Origin: Aotearoamyces nothofagi
Lineage: Eukaryota > Ascomycota > Leotiomycetes > Leotiales > Tympanidaceae
Reading direction: 5' to 3'
NCBI GenBank assembly: GCA_015345905.1
Contig: JADDTR010000010.1
Span: 558,001-622,000, forward strand
DNA length: 64,000 bases
Position 1 is the first letter of the stretch. Every line of letters begins with the position of its first letter. The position numbers and the translations under genes were made by a program. Positions 32,987 through 43,914 of the stretch are shown here, in pieces. The notes under the pieces are model-generated. The model saw only the letters and a list, made by a program, of their open reading frames with translations. It was not told where the DNA came from and did no database searches.

Positions 32987-35155
32987 CGTCGGGGGGGAGC
33001 AGAAAGGGGCCGAGGGCAGAGAGAGCGTGCGGCGAAAGGAGCGACGAAAGGGGCGGCGAAAGGAGAGACGGCGAGGAGGGAGGAGGGAGGAGGGAGGAGG
33101 GAAGAAAGAAGAGAGAAAGAAGGAAAGGAAGGCAGGCAGGCTGGCTGGCTGGCTTGCTCACGGCCAGCTGCTGCTGCTGCTGCTGCCCGGATTCCTGGGA
33201 TCTCCTGGGCCTCTCTGGCTGTCCTGGCTGTTCGTTCGTTCGTTCGTTCGTTCCTGCGCCCTCCTGTGGCAGCTCCTGCCCTGGCACCGCCAATTGCCCC
33301 GTTCGGGGGGCGCGCCCGAGAGAGATTAGCCGTCGCTTGTGTGACGTATCGCCCGCCAGCCAGTCCGCGGCGTCCACGCGTCGTTTCGCCTCGCGCGCAG
33401 CTGCAGCAGCGGGCGAGGTAAAAGGGGGAGGGGCGGGGCGGGGCGCGTGTTTCGGGGCTGCGGGCGCGTGTTTCGGGGCTGCGGGCGCGCTGATTGGCGG
33501 CGCGGCTGGGAGGGGGGAAGGGCCACTGCGCCTGTTCTGTCCTGGCCTGGCCTAGCCTGGCCTTCCTGTTCTGTTCCTGCCTCAGGGGCCGGTCAGCTGG
33601 CCTGTTCTTCAGTTCCTCAGTTCCTGTTCTTCAGTTCCTGCCTCAGGTCTTCAGGGGCGCCGGACGCCGGGCGCCGGACGCCGTAGCGGACATCGATCGT
33701 CGCTCCCTGGACGTGCATGTGCCTGTGCCTGTGCCTGTGCCTGTGGCAGCCTGGGTGCCTGATACGACGGGAAGAATCCGAAGACGCCCAGCCAGCCAGT
33801 CGCGTCTCGCTCCACCCGGTGCCAAGATGGCCGTCTGTCGATCTGTCTGTCTGTCTGTCTGTCTGTCTCCCATCTCCAGCACAGCACAGCACAGCACAGC
33901 ACAGCACAGCACAGCACAGCACCTACCTCGCCACCTTCCCTACGCTACAACGACCGCCAGGCCCCATCGCAGCACAGTGGAGAAGGCCAAGCCAAGCCGG
34001 GGCTCAGGCTCAGCCTCATCCCATCGGTGGGCAGGTAGGTGGGCAGGTGTCAGAGTTGGGGGGGAATGCTGCTGCTGCGCCCGCAGCACGTGCCCCCGAT
34101 GCCTCTGCAGGCACGAGTAGGCTTGGCAGACGCGGTAGACGACGAGACGTAGGGTGGGAGATGCTATACGTACTATATAACTACGTAGGAGACACTATAT
34201 ACAGTACACTATATACAGTACACTATATACAGTACACTATTCATATAGCAGACACTATACACACTATTCACATAGCAGACACTATATACAGACATACAAG
34301 CCATACACGCCATACACGGCCACTGACGGCCTATGAGATGCGAGCCGTCAGCTAGTCGTCACTGCTGGCCCCCCCCGCTACATGGCCAGCCTACGGTTAA
34401 ACCAGCGCAAGCCGGCGTAAAGCGTAAACTCGCCTGGAAAGCTACCTACCTACGCACGTAGCGAGTTGCAGCCTTTCCGTCTCATACATACATACATACA
34501 CCTGCCAAACTTCAGCCTCCAGGTCACGCGACTGCAAAACTCGAGCATCTTGCAAAAAAGTCGCATCTATCACTTCAGATTGTCCTCTACGGCCTCTTCC
34601 GTTACTTATACTTCTCACTGTCCTCTACAGCCCCTTCCGTTACTTATACTTCTCACTGTCCTCTACAGCCTCTTCCTTTACTTATACTTCTCACTGTCCT
34701 CTACAGCCTCTTCCTCGACGCTGTATCTCTAATTCAACACCCGTGCTCCCGACGCTGTACAAATGCATCTCCTCCTGCAGCGAAGCCATCCGCCATTGAA
34801 ATGCCACCCTCCAAAACGGGCCCTTTCCGTTGTCTTCTTCCTGTTTAAGTGTATGCCTCTTTCAGTGTATTTCTTCCAGCCATCGCTCCCGTTATGCCGC
34901 CGGTCCAAACTCCAATCAATGCAACATGCATCATCTATCATCCGTGCGAACCAGAGCCCTGCGTCCTATACTCCTATAAGCACACCCCAGAAATCAGATG
35001 CTTCTTCCCAGGATGCGGCTGAGACTTGCATCTCGCTGGCTTCTATGAAATACAAATATAGCGGAGCTCTGTCAGCTCCCGTCACCACGTCGTCTTGTAC
35101 TGTACCGTAACTTCTAATCAGGACCTTCCGTCGGCTTCACATCCTGAACCGAACT
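32987..35155. repeat. Repeat-rich intergenic block 1
   Basis: 2.2 kb without a gene, dense in simple repeats: purine runs (33000-33130), GGCT and CTG runs (33135-33186), GTTC x5 (33229-33253), CTGTGC units (33716-33746), TGTC units (33843-33868), ACAGC x8 (about 33878-33919), a 14-bp unit CACTATATACAGTA in 3.5 copies from 34193 and a 38-bp minisatellite (34581-34715). All long frames here are low complexity and were not called as genes. It contains the upstream region of the O-fucosyltransferase-like gene. Confidence 0.7.
34581..34715 (+). repeat. 38-bp minisatellite, about 3.5 copies
   Basis: Units start at 34581, 34619, 34657 and 34695 with TGTCCTCTAC(A/G)GCC(T/C)CTTCC. They differ at only a few positions and end in TTATACTTCTCAC. 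The last unit is cut short. Confidence 0.85.
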
Positions 35156-37633
35156 TCAAGGATGGAAGAGCCGTTTATATCTCCTCTCCGGCGAACTCGG
35201 CTCTGTAACAGCGCCCTTTCTGCCTCTGCCTCTTGTCATGGTCATCATGAGCTCTTGGCTAAGAAGACCAGCGGGTGCTGGTCCCGTTCCTGTAGTCCCA
35301 GTCCCAATGCTCGATGGCGGTGTCGTTGCATTCAGCGCCAACGAGCTATGATGCTTGCCCGGTGTAGGCGGCTGTGATGCAGAGAAGAAGGATGCTTGCC
35401 CGGGTTGAAATGCTCCAGGGGCTGAGCTGCTGGAGAACGTAGAGCTGACGGAGGGATCGAGTTCGGGGGAGGAGGAGTCGGTGCAGGAATCGATGTCTGC
35501 ATCCGACGAGGCAAATCCACCGGGAGTCGCTTCCGTCTCAGATGTGGCCGAAACATCTGGTATACTCAGCAGAGGCAGGCGTTGGAGCTGTGCGGCGAGC
35601 GGAGGCTGGTCAATGTTGGGGAGAGTGGGTGGGCCAGCTAGGCGAGCTAGGGAGTGGCGGGTGGGTGCCCAGTTCTGGCTGGATGATGTACGTAGTGGTG
35701 GTCTTTCCTTTGTGTTGCTTAGATATCCACTTTCTTCTTCGTCTTCAGTCGAAACAAGACCCTGGAAATTGCTTCCGCTGATCCTCCTCCTTCGTCCGCT
35801 AGCAGTACTATTTGTACGTTTGAAATCACCTCTGTGAGAGGCCGAGCCCAAACGACGTAGATCCATCTGGCTGGGACTGAACACCACTCTAGCCCGCAGC
35901 TGCTGAACAGCGCTATCTAATTCTAACTCAATTGCACAGTGATTACGTATTCGCGAGAGCTTGGGCCAAGTCGCACGCTCGCCGCAGAGACAGGCTTGTA
36001 CCATGAATTCTGCGGTCGGGTTCTTGAGCATACGGGGAAAGTCGCGATAGTCTATTTCAGGCAGGATTGTAATGTCGCCAGAGTATTTCTGTGATAGAAC
36101 AGACCGAGCTTTGGTCACGAGATTTGTAAATATGCCAAGCTCGGCAAGGACATGCATTCTATGTAAGGCTTCTCCCTTTGCGAGGTTTGTGATGGCGTAT
36201 AGCCAGTCTGAAGCGGTGCTGGATGTTCCTTGAGCAGATTGAGCAACAGCCTCTTCGTCTTTGGCAAGAAAGGGTATGACGTGAGGGTTGACTTGTGAAA
36301 CAATGAAGTGGTTCACGTTGAACATCTCTGCCAGACGGGTCATTGGGAGATCGTTGTCGACAGACCCGTCGATCCACCCTTGTGGTGTTGGGTTCCATGG
36401 AAGATGCTCGCCGGTTATAGGATTCTTGACGAGGAGGTGAGCGGAGGAGAATAATAAAGGAACCGAGCATGAAGCTGCGACTGCGGACCAGATCATTACA
36501 TTCGGCGATGTAACATAGTTAAGCAGACGTGGTAGCTCATAAATCGAGGCTGATGAGACACAGATATTGAGGATACGGCGTGTCCGATTGTAGGCTTCTT
36601 GAAACGTCATGTCTCCAAGCAACGCCTTCATAACTCGAGTCAAGTGTTTGATATCAATCCAAGCGCCCTGGGTCAGGAATCTCCCCACCCGTTCAAAGAT
36701 GCTGTCTTCTCTTTCCGCCTCTCCAAATACGGCCAAGTCTCCATATGGGAAGCTCTTCAATGTCTCGGGTATCTCCTCGTCCGTCCTCGTGCAGAGAACG
36801 GCACACACGATACTTCCCGCCGACGCTCCCGATATAATCCGTGGCAGCAGGTGTGCCTCGTAGAGCGCCTTCAACACCCCGATATGATTCATCCCGAATG
36901 TTGCTCCTCCGCTCAATAGCAAGGCGCTTCTCCCGAAGGCTTGGCGCGCATACACGACCTGCTCCAGAATATCCTTTGTATCCATCCCGACAGGCATAAG
37001 CTGCTCACTTGTCCTAACCAATGCCCGTATCGTGGCAAGTGTCGAGTCGATATAGCGCTCAATCAGATCCTTTGTTCCCACATGCGAATGCTTGTAAAGT
37101 CTGATGTTACCCATTCCACCCATATCCCGAGACAGCGCGGTTCGCACGAGGTGTAGCATCTTGTTAACATCGCACTCGATTCGTGCCTCGTCAAGCTGCC
37201 TCAGCCGCGACTCGATCAAGGGCGCATCGAAGTCTTCGCTATCGTCCTCCGCCTTCCATGCCTCGTTACCTTGGAGAAAGTCGAGCTCCCGAGCAGCGGT
37301 CTTCCAGTCAAGCATATTTTGGGCATTTTTCAGTCGCAGCTGGAGGATCTGGAGCCGTTCCTCCTTCTTCCGCCTCGCCGCTCGTTGCTCTTCAGTGAAG
37401 CCATCGTGGATCTGTAGGACGGCATTGTTCACTGCGTCTGCGGAAGACCTGAGCAGGCGGGCGACGGGCGATAGGAGGGCATAATTCTGTTTCCGGGAGG
37501 GTATGCTCGACTTCCTTTTGGCTAGAGGAATGTCGGCATCGTAGATATGATCCTTCGCGTTATAGCGCAGCTGCTGCTGGAGACTGGCGCCATCTTCCTT
37601 ATGCCAGAGGGGAGAAGGAAAGTATTCCAACAT
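35156..37633 (-). CDS. Patatin-like triacylglycerol lipase (Tgl3/4/5 family)
   Basis: Lipid-droplet lipase/acyltransferase family with a DUF3336 region followed by a patatin domain. One long exon encodes 825 aa from ATG 37633. LQLRLKNAQNMLDWKTAARELDFLQGNEAWK (about 97-127, read in two blocks) is DUF3336. LLLSGGATFGMNHIGVLKAL gives the oxyanion glycine loop, Ser271 lies in GASAG and Asp422 in GWIDGSVDND, so the Ser-Asp dyad is complete. The C-terminal 250 residues are disordered and Ser/Pro-rich, likely a regulatory, phosphorylated tail. The frame stays open upstream of 37633 without an ATG, so a short first exon could exist farther upstream. Confidence 0.88.
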   Translation of the reverse strand: MLEYFPSPLWHKEDGASLQQQLRYNAKDHIYDADIPLAKRKSSIPSRKQNYALLSPVARLLRSSADAVNNAVLQIHDGFTEEQRAARRKKEERLQILQLRLKNAQNMLDWKTAARELDFLQGNEAWKAEDDSEDFDAPLIESRLRQLDEARIECDVNKMLHLVRTALSRDMGGMGNIRLYKHSHVGTKDLIERYIDSTLATIRALVRTSEQLMPVGMDTKDILEQVVYARQAFGRSALLLSGGATFGMNHIGVLKALYEAHLLPRIISGASAGSIVCAVLCTRTDEEIPETLKSFPYGDLAVFGEAEREDSIFERVGRFLTQGAWIDIKHLTRVMKALLGDMTFQEAYNRTRRILNICVSSASIYELPRLLNYVTSPNVMIWSAVAASCSVPLLFSSAHLLVKNPITGEHLPWNPTPQGWIDGSVDNDLPMTRLAEMFNVNHFIVSQVNPHVIPFLAKDEEAVAQSAQGTSSTASDWLYAITNLAKGEALHRMHVLAELGIFTNLVTKARSVLSQKYSGDITILPEIDYRDFPRMLKNPTAEFMVQACLCGERATWPKLSRIRNHCAIELELDSAVQQLRARVVFSPSQMDLRRLGSASHRGDFKRTNSTASGRRRRISGSNFQGLVSTEDEEESGYLSNTKERPPLRTSSSQNWAPTRHSLARLAGPPTLPNIDQPPLAAQLQRLPLLSIPDVSATSETEATPGGFASSDADIDSCTDSSSPELDPSVSSTFSSSSAPGAFQPGQASFFSASQPPTPGKHHSSLALNATTPPSSIGTGTTGTGPAPAGLLSQELMMTMTRGRGRKGAVTEPSSPERRYKRLFHP

Positions 37634-40023
37634 GTTGACTGTGCTGCGTGTACGGGGATAGAGCCATGGAGTCCTCACCCAGCGCAGCTCATGTAGCAGC
37701 TGTAGACATTCTAACTGCTGGCGAGCGTAGACAGCACGGGCGAATTGTAGGTATAGGTGTAATGGTAGGTATAGATGTAGTGATAGGTTTGCGGGGTCTC
37801 CGTGGGGTACAGTAGGGTTATAACGAGTAGATGCTATTCAGACGGCGGGCCGGGCTAGGCGGTACGAGGGCAATTGCGGATTACGAGATGCCGGTAGGAT
37901 GGTGTCGCCGACTGGCGGAGGGACGAACTGGCGGGCTGGCGGGCTGGCGGACGGGCGACGGTCGACTGGCGACTGGCGACTCGTTGCGGTCACTCAGGGC
38001 AGTCACGCGTGCAGACTCAGGGTCCAAGCTCGCTGTTTCGATTCGCCAACCCGCTGGAACCGCCGGAACAGGCAATCGCCCCCCCCAGCGCAGACGGAGC
38101 ACGAGGTGCATAGGGAAAAGGCCGGAAATGCTGGGGAAATGCTGGGGAAATGCTGCGAAATACTGGGAAACACTGGAGAATGCGGGAGGATGTGAGGGAT
38201 CTGTCTGCGGGTACGTGCCGGATTACTCTGATGGGCGAGTCTGGCTGCAGTGCTCGCCGCCAGGACAAGACAGACAGTCACGGATGCGACAATCCTCACC
38301 ATGGGAGCCACAGAGGGTGGCAGCTACAGTCATCTCGCCACATCGCCATCATCATCGCCATCATCATCGCCATCATCATCGCCGGGCTGCTGCGTGTGCT
38401 CACAGGATCCGTGCTTGGCATACGAGTGCTCATACATATATCACTCACATATATCACCCAGATTCGTTCCTTTTTCTCACCCCAGCACCCCGCGTCAGGC
38501 CCCCCCCCAGAGACCCTGGGGAAGCGTGAAGCGTGTCGCGGGGCAATTGCCCTGAACGGCCGTCAGCGAGTACGAGAGAAGACGGAGTGGTAGAGTCGTA
38601 GTAGAGTCGCAGTAGAGTCGTAGTAGCGGTGTGCCTTCGCTATGCACGCCTCACTGCACTGGCCCGGCCGGTCAGCAGTGCATTCCCGCAAATGACAGGC
38701 CAGGCCCGCCGCGAGGTTCGCGTGCGCGCTGGAGTAAGACATCTCGGGCGGCTGCATCCTGCTGTGCTGCCAGTAGACTGCGGTTCGGGCCTCCTGGGCT
38801 TCCTTCCTAGACCTCTTCAGCTACTCGAGCCCGGGTGGCATGTCTTGCGTGCGTCTTACCAGGAGGCCTGGATCACGAGCGGCCTAGGGGGTCGAGTGGG
38901 TGGCTAGGAATGCCTCGAGTTGATATATCATTATTACTGCTGAACCGTTACCAAACCATTGCCAGAACAACGCCTGCGGTGACTACAACGGCCGTCACGC
39001 CGTATCACAAGGCTGTGCTCTTTGAGCTCGTGCTGCAGATCAGCCGCAGGTAGCCTTCCCCATTCCCGGTGTCCAGGTAGATGCTGTAGAAGATGCTGTA
39101 GACGCTGTAGATGCTGTGCAATGAAGCACTACGCAAGCATCGACCCCGTTTGTGAGGGTGCCAGCAGCCACTGCTGGGCGTTTTGCCCTCCTTTACAGTT
39201 TCCTGGTCTGCTTCTTAGCTACATGCCCTCAAGGCTACTTACTTGCCTCTCTCAACGCGAGCCTTGTGCCTGGTCCGAGGAGTGCCTCCTCAGCAACCCG
39301 AGCCTTTCATAAAAGTCACAAGACTGGGCAGGGAAAGCATAGCACGGCAGGTGGCAGGTGGCTGGTACTGTAGGCCGGAGCCCGAGTTCGTTCCACCAGC
39401 GGCATCCGCGCTGCTGGAGCATGTGAATATGGCTAGAAGAGGGCTACACGCAGCACTCGCCGAAGTGCCTGCCCGGAGCAGGACGACGGCTATCGAGGAC
39501 TTGCGCCCCATATCAGCCGCGACGAAACGGCAAGTGGCTGCGACATGATTCAGGGTCGGGTGGATGATGCCTCTGGCATCGCGGGGAGGAGGAAATTCCC
39601 ATGTGAAGCGGGCTCGTCAGTACCTGAGACAAGAGGCAGCCATGGGCATGTATTATACCAGCCACCCAGCCTGCAGTTCCAACGCGCGATAGACATGTGA
39701 AAGGGCCCTCTGTGGGAATGCCGTCTCTTGCGCCCACGCCGTGGTTTTATGACGGCAATATCAAATCGTAGTATGCGGTACTGCCAGTCACCCTTATTTG
39801 TGACTTGTCTTGGCGCCGACATTGGCCCGACACATCGGCCCTACTCGAAGCAAAAAAAGGGGCACGTCACGGCACGTCACGGCACGTCACTGACTACGAG
39901 TAAGCTTTCTCCACACCGTCTAATCACCTGCTACTCTCCTACCATTACGCTAAATCTTAAACCATAACTAGTAGAGACGGCATTCCAGCAAAATAAGATG
40001 TCTCCTGCCGATGCGTGATGGCC
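37634..40023. repeat. Repeat-rich intergenic block 2
   Basis: 2.4 kb with no supportable gene. It contains GGCGGGCT and GGCGACT runs (37930-37985), an 11-bp unit AAATGCTGGGG (38127-38180), a 12-bp unit CGCCATCATCAT (about 38343-38384), GATGCTGTA units (39078-39118) and a 3 x 10-bp GGCACGTCAC array (39861-39890). Composition and repeat density resemble block 1 on the other side of the lipase gene. Confidence 0.65.
39861..39890. promoter_or_regulatory. Three tandem GGCACGTCAC units
   Basis: Three perfect 10-bp copies each contain ACGTCA, the half-site of CRE/ATF-type bZIP proteins, spaced one helical turn apart. The array is far from the lipase start (2.2 kb upstream) and 130 bases beyond the end of the S66 peptidase gene, so its target, if any, is unclear. 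Confidence 0.4.
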
Positions 40024-41097
40024 TCAGTTGCACAGTACGCCAGCTTCCAATATAGCAAACTCATCCTTCTCCGAGTTCAGAGAAGCCAAGGCGTTCAAGG
40101 GGATTGTTAGCATGGGGTTTGTATGTCCGATATCAACATTCATCAGGATCGGAAACGCGGTCCCTCCGCACTGGTCCAGAACAATCTGTGCAAACTCCTT
40201 CCGCATCTCCTCATCATGGCCATAAGGTCTTCCAACCACGAGACCACCGATCTCTTCAAAGACCCCAATATTCACAAGATCGGCTAAATGGGCTCTTGTT
40301 CTGCTCAACGGCACTGGAGCTCTGCCGTCATCACCCATAGCAGTTTCGAGGAATAGGATTCGTCCGGCGTGCGTAGGCCAGTACTTAGTGCCCGCGAGGT
40401 GAAGTACTGAGGTTAAACAGCCGCCAAAGATTTGACCTCGAGCAGACCCGCTACGGAGCCATGTCCAGGGAAGCGGAGGCAAGAGTTCGCGAGGTTTAAG
40501 AGAGGATGGGTCCTTGAAGAAATCTGGTAATTCGGAAACCCATCCTGCGGACCGTGATACCGGGCCGACAATTCCGCTACCATTTTCCGATGATATAGCT
40601 TTTAGTAAGCTCGTTACTGTAAAATCCAACGGCTTTGGTGATTCTCCTAGCTCTGGAACGGCTGTCGGTCCGTAGAACGTCTGGAGACCAGTCTGTGCGA
40701 AGATCGCGTAATGCAGTAACGTGATATCAGAGTACCCTACGAAGATCTTCGGGTTCTCTTGGATGAGTTGATAGTCGAGGTGAGGTAGAAGCTCGTTAGC
40801 ATGACTACCTCCAACCGTGCAGATAATTGCTTTGACGACCGGATCAGCGAAGGCAGTATGTACCTCTTCGCAGCGTTGTAAGGTTGCTTCTTTGAAGTTG
40901 CTGGATAACGAGGCGTTGTAGATTACCTTGACTCTATAACCTAGGTGCTGTAAATGTGCTTTTGCACGATCAATGGCCAGTGGGATGATATAATTAATGC
41001 GAGCCGAAGGCGATACAAATGCCATTGTGTCGCCTTTCTGTAGCGCCTGAGGTATAGTTATCTGTGCCATGGCCCTGCCAAGGAGGTGAATGTCCAT
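40024..41097 (-). CDS. S66 family peptidase (LD-carboxypeptidase / MccF-like)
   Basis: Serine peptidase of family S66, which in bacteria includes murein LD-carboxypeptidase LdcA and the microcin C immunity protein MccF. Single exon, 357 aa (bacterial members about 300-345). The Ser-Glu-His triad is visible: Ser123 in VGYSDITLL, Glu251 in RILFLETAMGDD and His325 in VDIGHTNPM. VSPSARINY near the start and GQIFGGCLTSVLHLAGT are family blocks. No signal peptide, so probably cytoplasmic. Initiation at an internal ATG (MAQITIPQ, residue 10) is also possible. The physiological substrate in fungi is not known; members may cleave peptidyl or aminoacyl conjugates. The absence of introns fits an old transfer from bacteria, but that is inference. 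Confidence 0.88.
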   Translation of the reverse strand: MDIHLLGRAMAQITIPQALQKGDTMAFVSPSARINYIIPLAIDRAKAHLQHLGYRVKVIYNASLSSNFKEATLQRCEEVHTAFADPVVKAIICTVGGSHANELLPHLDYQLIQENPKIFVGYSDITLLHYAIFAQTGLQTFYGPTAVPELGESPKPLDFTVTSLLKAISSENGSGIVGPVSRSAGWVSELPDFFKDPSSLKPRELLPPLPWTWLRSGSARGQIFGGCLTSVLHLAGTKYWPTHAGRILFLETAMGDDGRAPVPLSRTRAHLADLVNIGVFEEIGGLVVGRPYGHDEEMRKEFAQIVLDQCGGTAFPILMNVDIGHTNPMLTIPLNALASLNSEKDEFAILEAGVLCN

Positions 41098-41667
41098 GGA
41101 AACAATTTTAACCGCTTATACTCTACTTGCTATAGCTTGGCGACTACCTTCTTTCGTGGATAATGGCTGGTTTTTGCGGACGTGAAAGCTGCAAGTTGAG
41201 CAGTACGACTTTTTTAGCCATTGAATACCGTGGTGGGCAGGCACCTAGATACTAAGTGCTGACTGGTATCTTACCTGCTGTATCATTTCCTTAGCGCCAA
41301 CGCTATATCATGTGATTATACAACACCACGACCATGAGGGATGTCTATTTGTAAATTAGGCGTGATGGAGTTATTCTAATACACGTACTCTTGTTCGGAT
41401 AGATCAATGTTATTCTCACGGTTGGTAGGCTTGGTCTATGCTAAAGATAAAGGTACGATAATTTCACGTGTATAGAGGATGAATTTGAAGCTATGACAAC
41501 AGCGATACTTTAGGATTCCTCTATGATCTTAACTTCACTATCAAAGTATACCCTCTCCGCCCCGGTGCCCCAATCTTTTTTTTTTGCCATCCCAACTAAT
41601 TTCAATTCTGTCTAGAACATCAAATTAACTTGCCGGTCGTGCTATACTGTGCAGTATCAGCTTTGCT
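41098..41667. other. Intergenic, 3' of pyruvate kinase
   Basis: 570 AT-rich bases with an 11-base T run near 41575. They hold the promoter of the S66 gene and the terminator region of the pyruvate kinase gene. No gene seen. Confidence 0.45.
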
Positions 41668-43292
41668 TTAAACTCTAGCAAGGCCGAGGTCTGCAGTAGC
41701 CTGGATAACGCGAAGAGTGTTGGTGTTTCCCATGCCTCCCTTCCAGCCCTGGACAACAACGACGGTCTCGCCCTCAGACAAAACGCCGAGCTTGCATGCC
41801 TCGGCGACACCCCAGGAGATTCTGCGGTCGACATCCTCTTGCCAGTTGACCTTTGAGAAGTCTGGCTTGGTCTCGTTGAACAGGAATGGGTAGACGCCAC
41901 GGTATAGGTGTCCGTATCGGGATGCGGTAGGACTGCGGGTCACCATGAAGATTGGGCAGACCGGACGGTACTTGGACAGGAAACGAGCGGAATCACCACT
42001 GGTGGAGAGAACCAGGATGGCACCGGCGTTCATGTCAAGAGACGCGCGGACGGCAGCCATGGCAACGGACTCAACAGTAGAGAGAGGGCGGGTGCCAAGG
42101 GAGCACAGCTCCTCGAAGTGCGAGACATACGCGATGGTGTTCTCAGCCTTGAGGCAGGTCTCGTGCATCTCAGAGACAGCCTCGTTGGGGTAGTCACCCT
42201 TGGCAGTCTCGCCGGACAGCATGACGCAGTCAGCGCCATCAGTGACGGCATTTCCGACATCGCTGATCTCAGCACGGGTTGGGCGTGGGTTGTAGATCAT
42301 AGACTCGAGCATTTGAGTGGCGCAAATGACGGGCTTTCCGGCCATGTTGCACATTGCGATCATCTTCTTCTGGGCAGCGAAGACCTCAGCAGCGGGGATT
42401 TCGATACCTAAGTCACCACGGGCAACCATGACACCGTCGGTCTCCTTAAGGATCGAGGCGAAGTTGTTGAGACCTTGACGGTTCTCAATCTTTGAAATGA
42501 TTTGGATGTGTGCGCCTTCTGGGCCAAGAACTTTACGGATAGACTTGACATCCTCAGCACGACGGATGAATGATGCGAAGATCATGTCGACGTTGTTCTT
42601 GACACCGAACTTGAGATCTGCCTGATCCTTCTCGGAAAGAGCGGGAAGATCGACATCAGTGTTGGGGAGGTTGACACCCTTCTTGGAAGAGATCCTGCCG
42701 TTGTTGCGTGCTCTGACACGGATGGTCTTTTCATCCGTGACAGCGAGAACGTCAAATGCAAGGACACCGTCATCAACGTAGATAATACGGCCCTTCTCAA
42801 TGACCTTGGTGATGTTCTTATAGTCAACATACCTAAGAGTTCTTAGTATTGCTCCTAGACAAATAATCAAGGCTCTTACATGTTCTTGTCATCGGAGGCA
42901 GTGGCATATTTCTCATCGGTGGTAATGTTCATCTCAGTTCCAGCAGAGATGGGGATATCGGCATCTCCGATAGTGTTACCGGTTCTGATCTCTGGGCCCT
43001 TGGTATCAAGAGCAATAGCAATTTGACGTCCCTTCTGGACCTTCTCGGCCTCACGTGCATTGTTAATGACGGATTGATGGTATTCATATGAGCCATGAGA
43101 AAAGTTCATGCGAACAACATTGAGACCAGCCTTGCGGAGCTTGTTGATGGCAACAACGGAGTTGGTCTTGGGTCCAATGGTGCAAATGATCGAGGTACGA
43201 CGGTAGTTCTTGGCTGGCTTGAATTCGGTGTCGAGACCGCTCAACCATTCGACTCTGCCCTGGGAGGAGAGATGCTCAAGTGCGGTGGCCAT
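41668..43292 (-). CDS. pkiA: Pyruvate kinase
   Basis: Glycolytic enzyme converting phosphoenolpyruvate and ADP to pyruvate and ATP in the cytosol. Two exons (42880-43292 and 41668-42832; intron 47 bases GTAAGA...TCTTAG) encode 525 aa, the usual fungal length. Conserved blocks: [50 protein letters not shown]-type string [13 protein letters not shown], the signature region [44 protein letters not shown] and the C-terminal allosteric domain ending [19 protein letters not shown]. The long minus-strand leader contains a possible 5' UTR intron with donor GTGAGT at 43550. Confidence 0.96.
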
Positions 43293-43914
43293 CTTGTATT
43301 CGGAAATATTTGATGGTGAAAAGATTGTTTGATTGGTGCAGAATATCTAATGGTGAGGGGCAGATGTCAGCAGCTGGCAGAAGTGTTGACAGATCTTGGC
43401 GGGGTTCAGCAAGATTCACTGATAAGGGCAGTAGTACAGGCAGCCTCGATAAGTTGCAAATTTGCCTCTCCCAATTACAAAGAGGAAGATGACAGCCAAT
43501 ACCAGATAATACACTGGAGGAGAGGGATATGCAAACTGGGAGGTACTCACAGATTTCTGGATGTTGTTGTTGAAGGAGAGACAAAACGGTACTGTTGGAA
43601 AACGCAAGTAAATATTCCTGGCGTGTCTCGTTCTCACCATTAGTAGCAGCGGCGTGAGGCGTGCCCGATTTGGTTGGCCCAGACGTAATTTTCGCTAAAC
43701 AGACGAATTACGGCGAGATACAGGAGTCCCGCCGTCTCGCTTCAGTCGGTGCTTCTTTATCGGATCCACGTGCGGCCAGTTGTAAACACTCCGACCACGC
43801 CATATCAGCAGGTCTCCAGACCCTGGATAATAAGCAACATCAGATCCTGCACTTTCTGTCATACCACCTGAAAACTCTTCAACAAGTATTGGGACGTCTA
43901 GTCCGATTGCAAAA
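43293..43914. other. Divergent promoter of pyruvate kinase and the DUF1748 gene
   Basis: 622 bases between the two start codons. The minus-strand side contains a plausible 5' UTR intron of the kinase gene (donor at 43550). No further gene. Both housekeeping-type genes probably share this region. Confidence 0.5.

Noticed and set aside
32634-34355. Large frames on both strands in the repeat-rich block
   Set aside because: They translate microsatellites into Arg, Pro, Ser or Ala runs and overlap on both strands, so they are repeat artefacts.
37831-39548. Plus-strand frames up to 232 codons upstream of the lipase gene
   Set aside because: Low-complexity, no conserved block, and many simple repeats underlie them.
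41908-42411. 167-codon frame opposite pyruvate kinase
   Set aside because: Pure shadow of a strongly conserved gene on the other strand.
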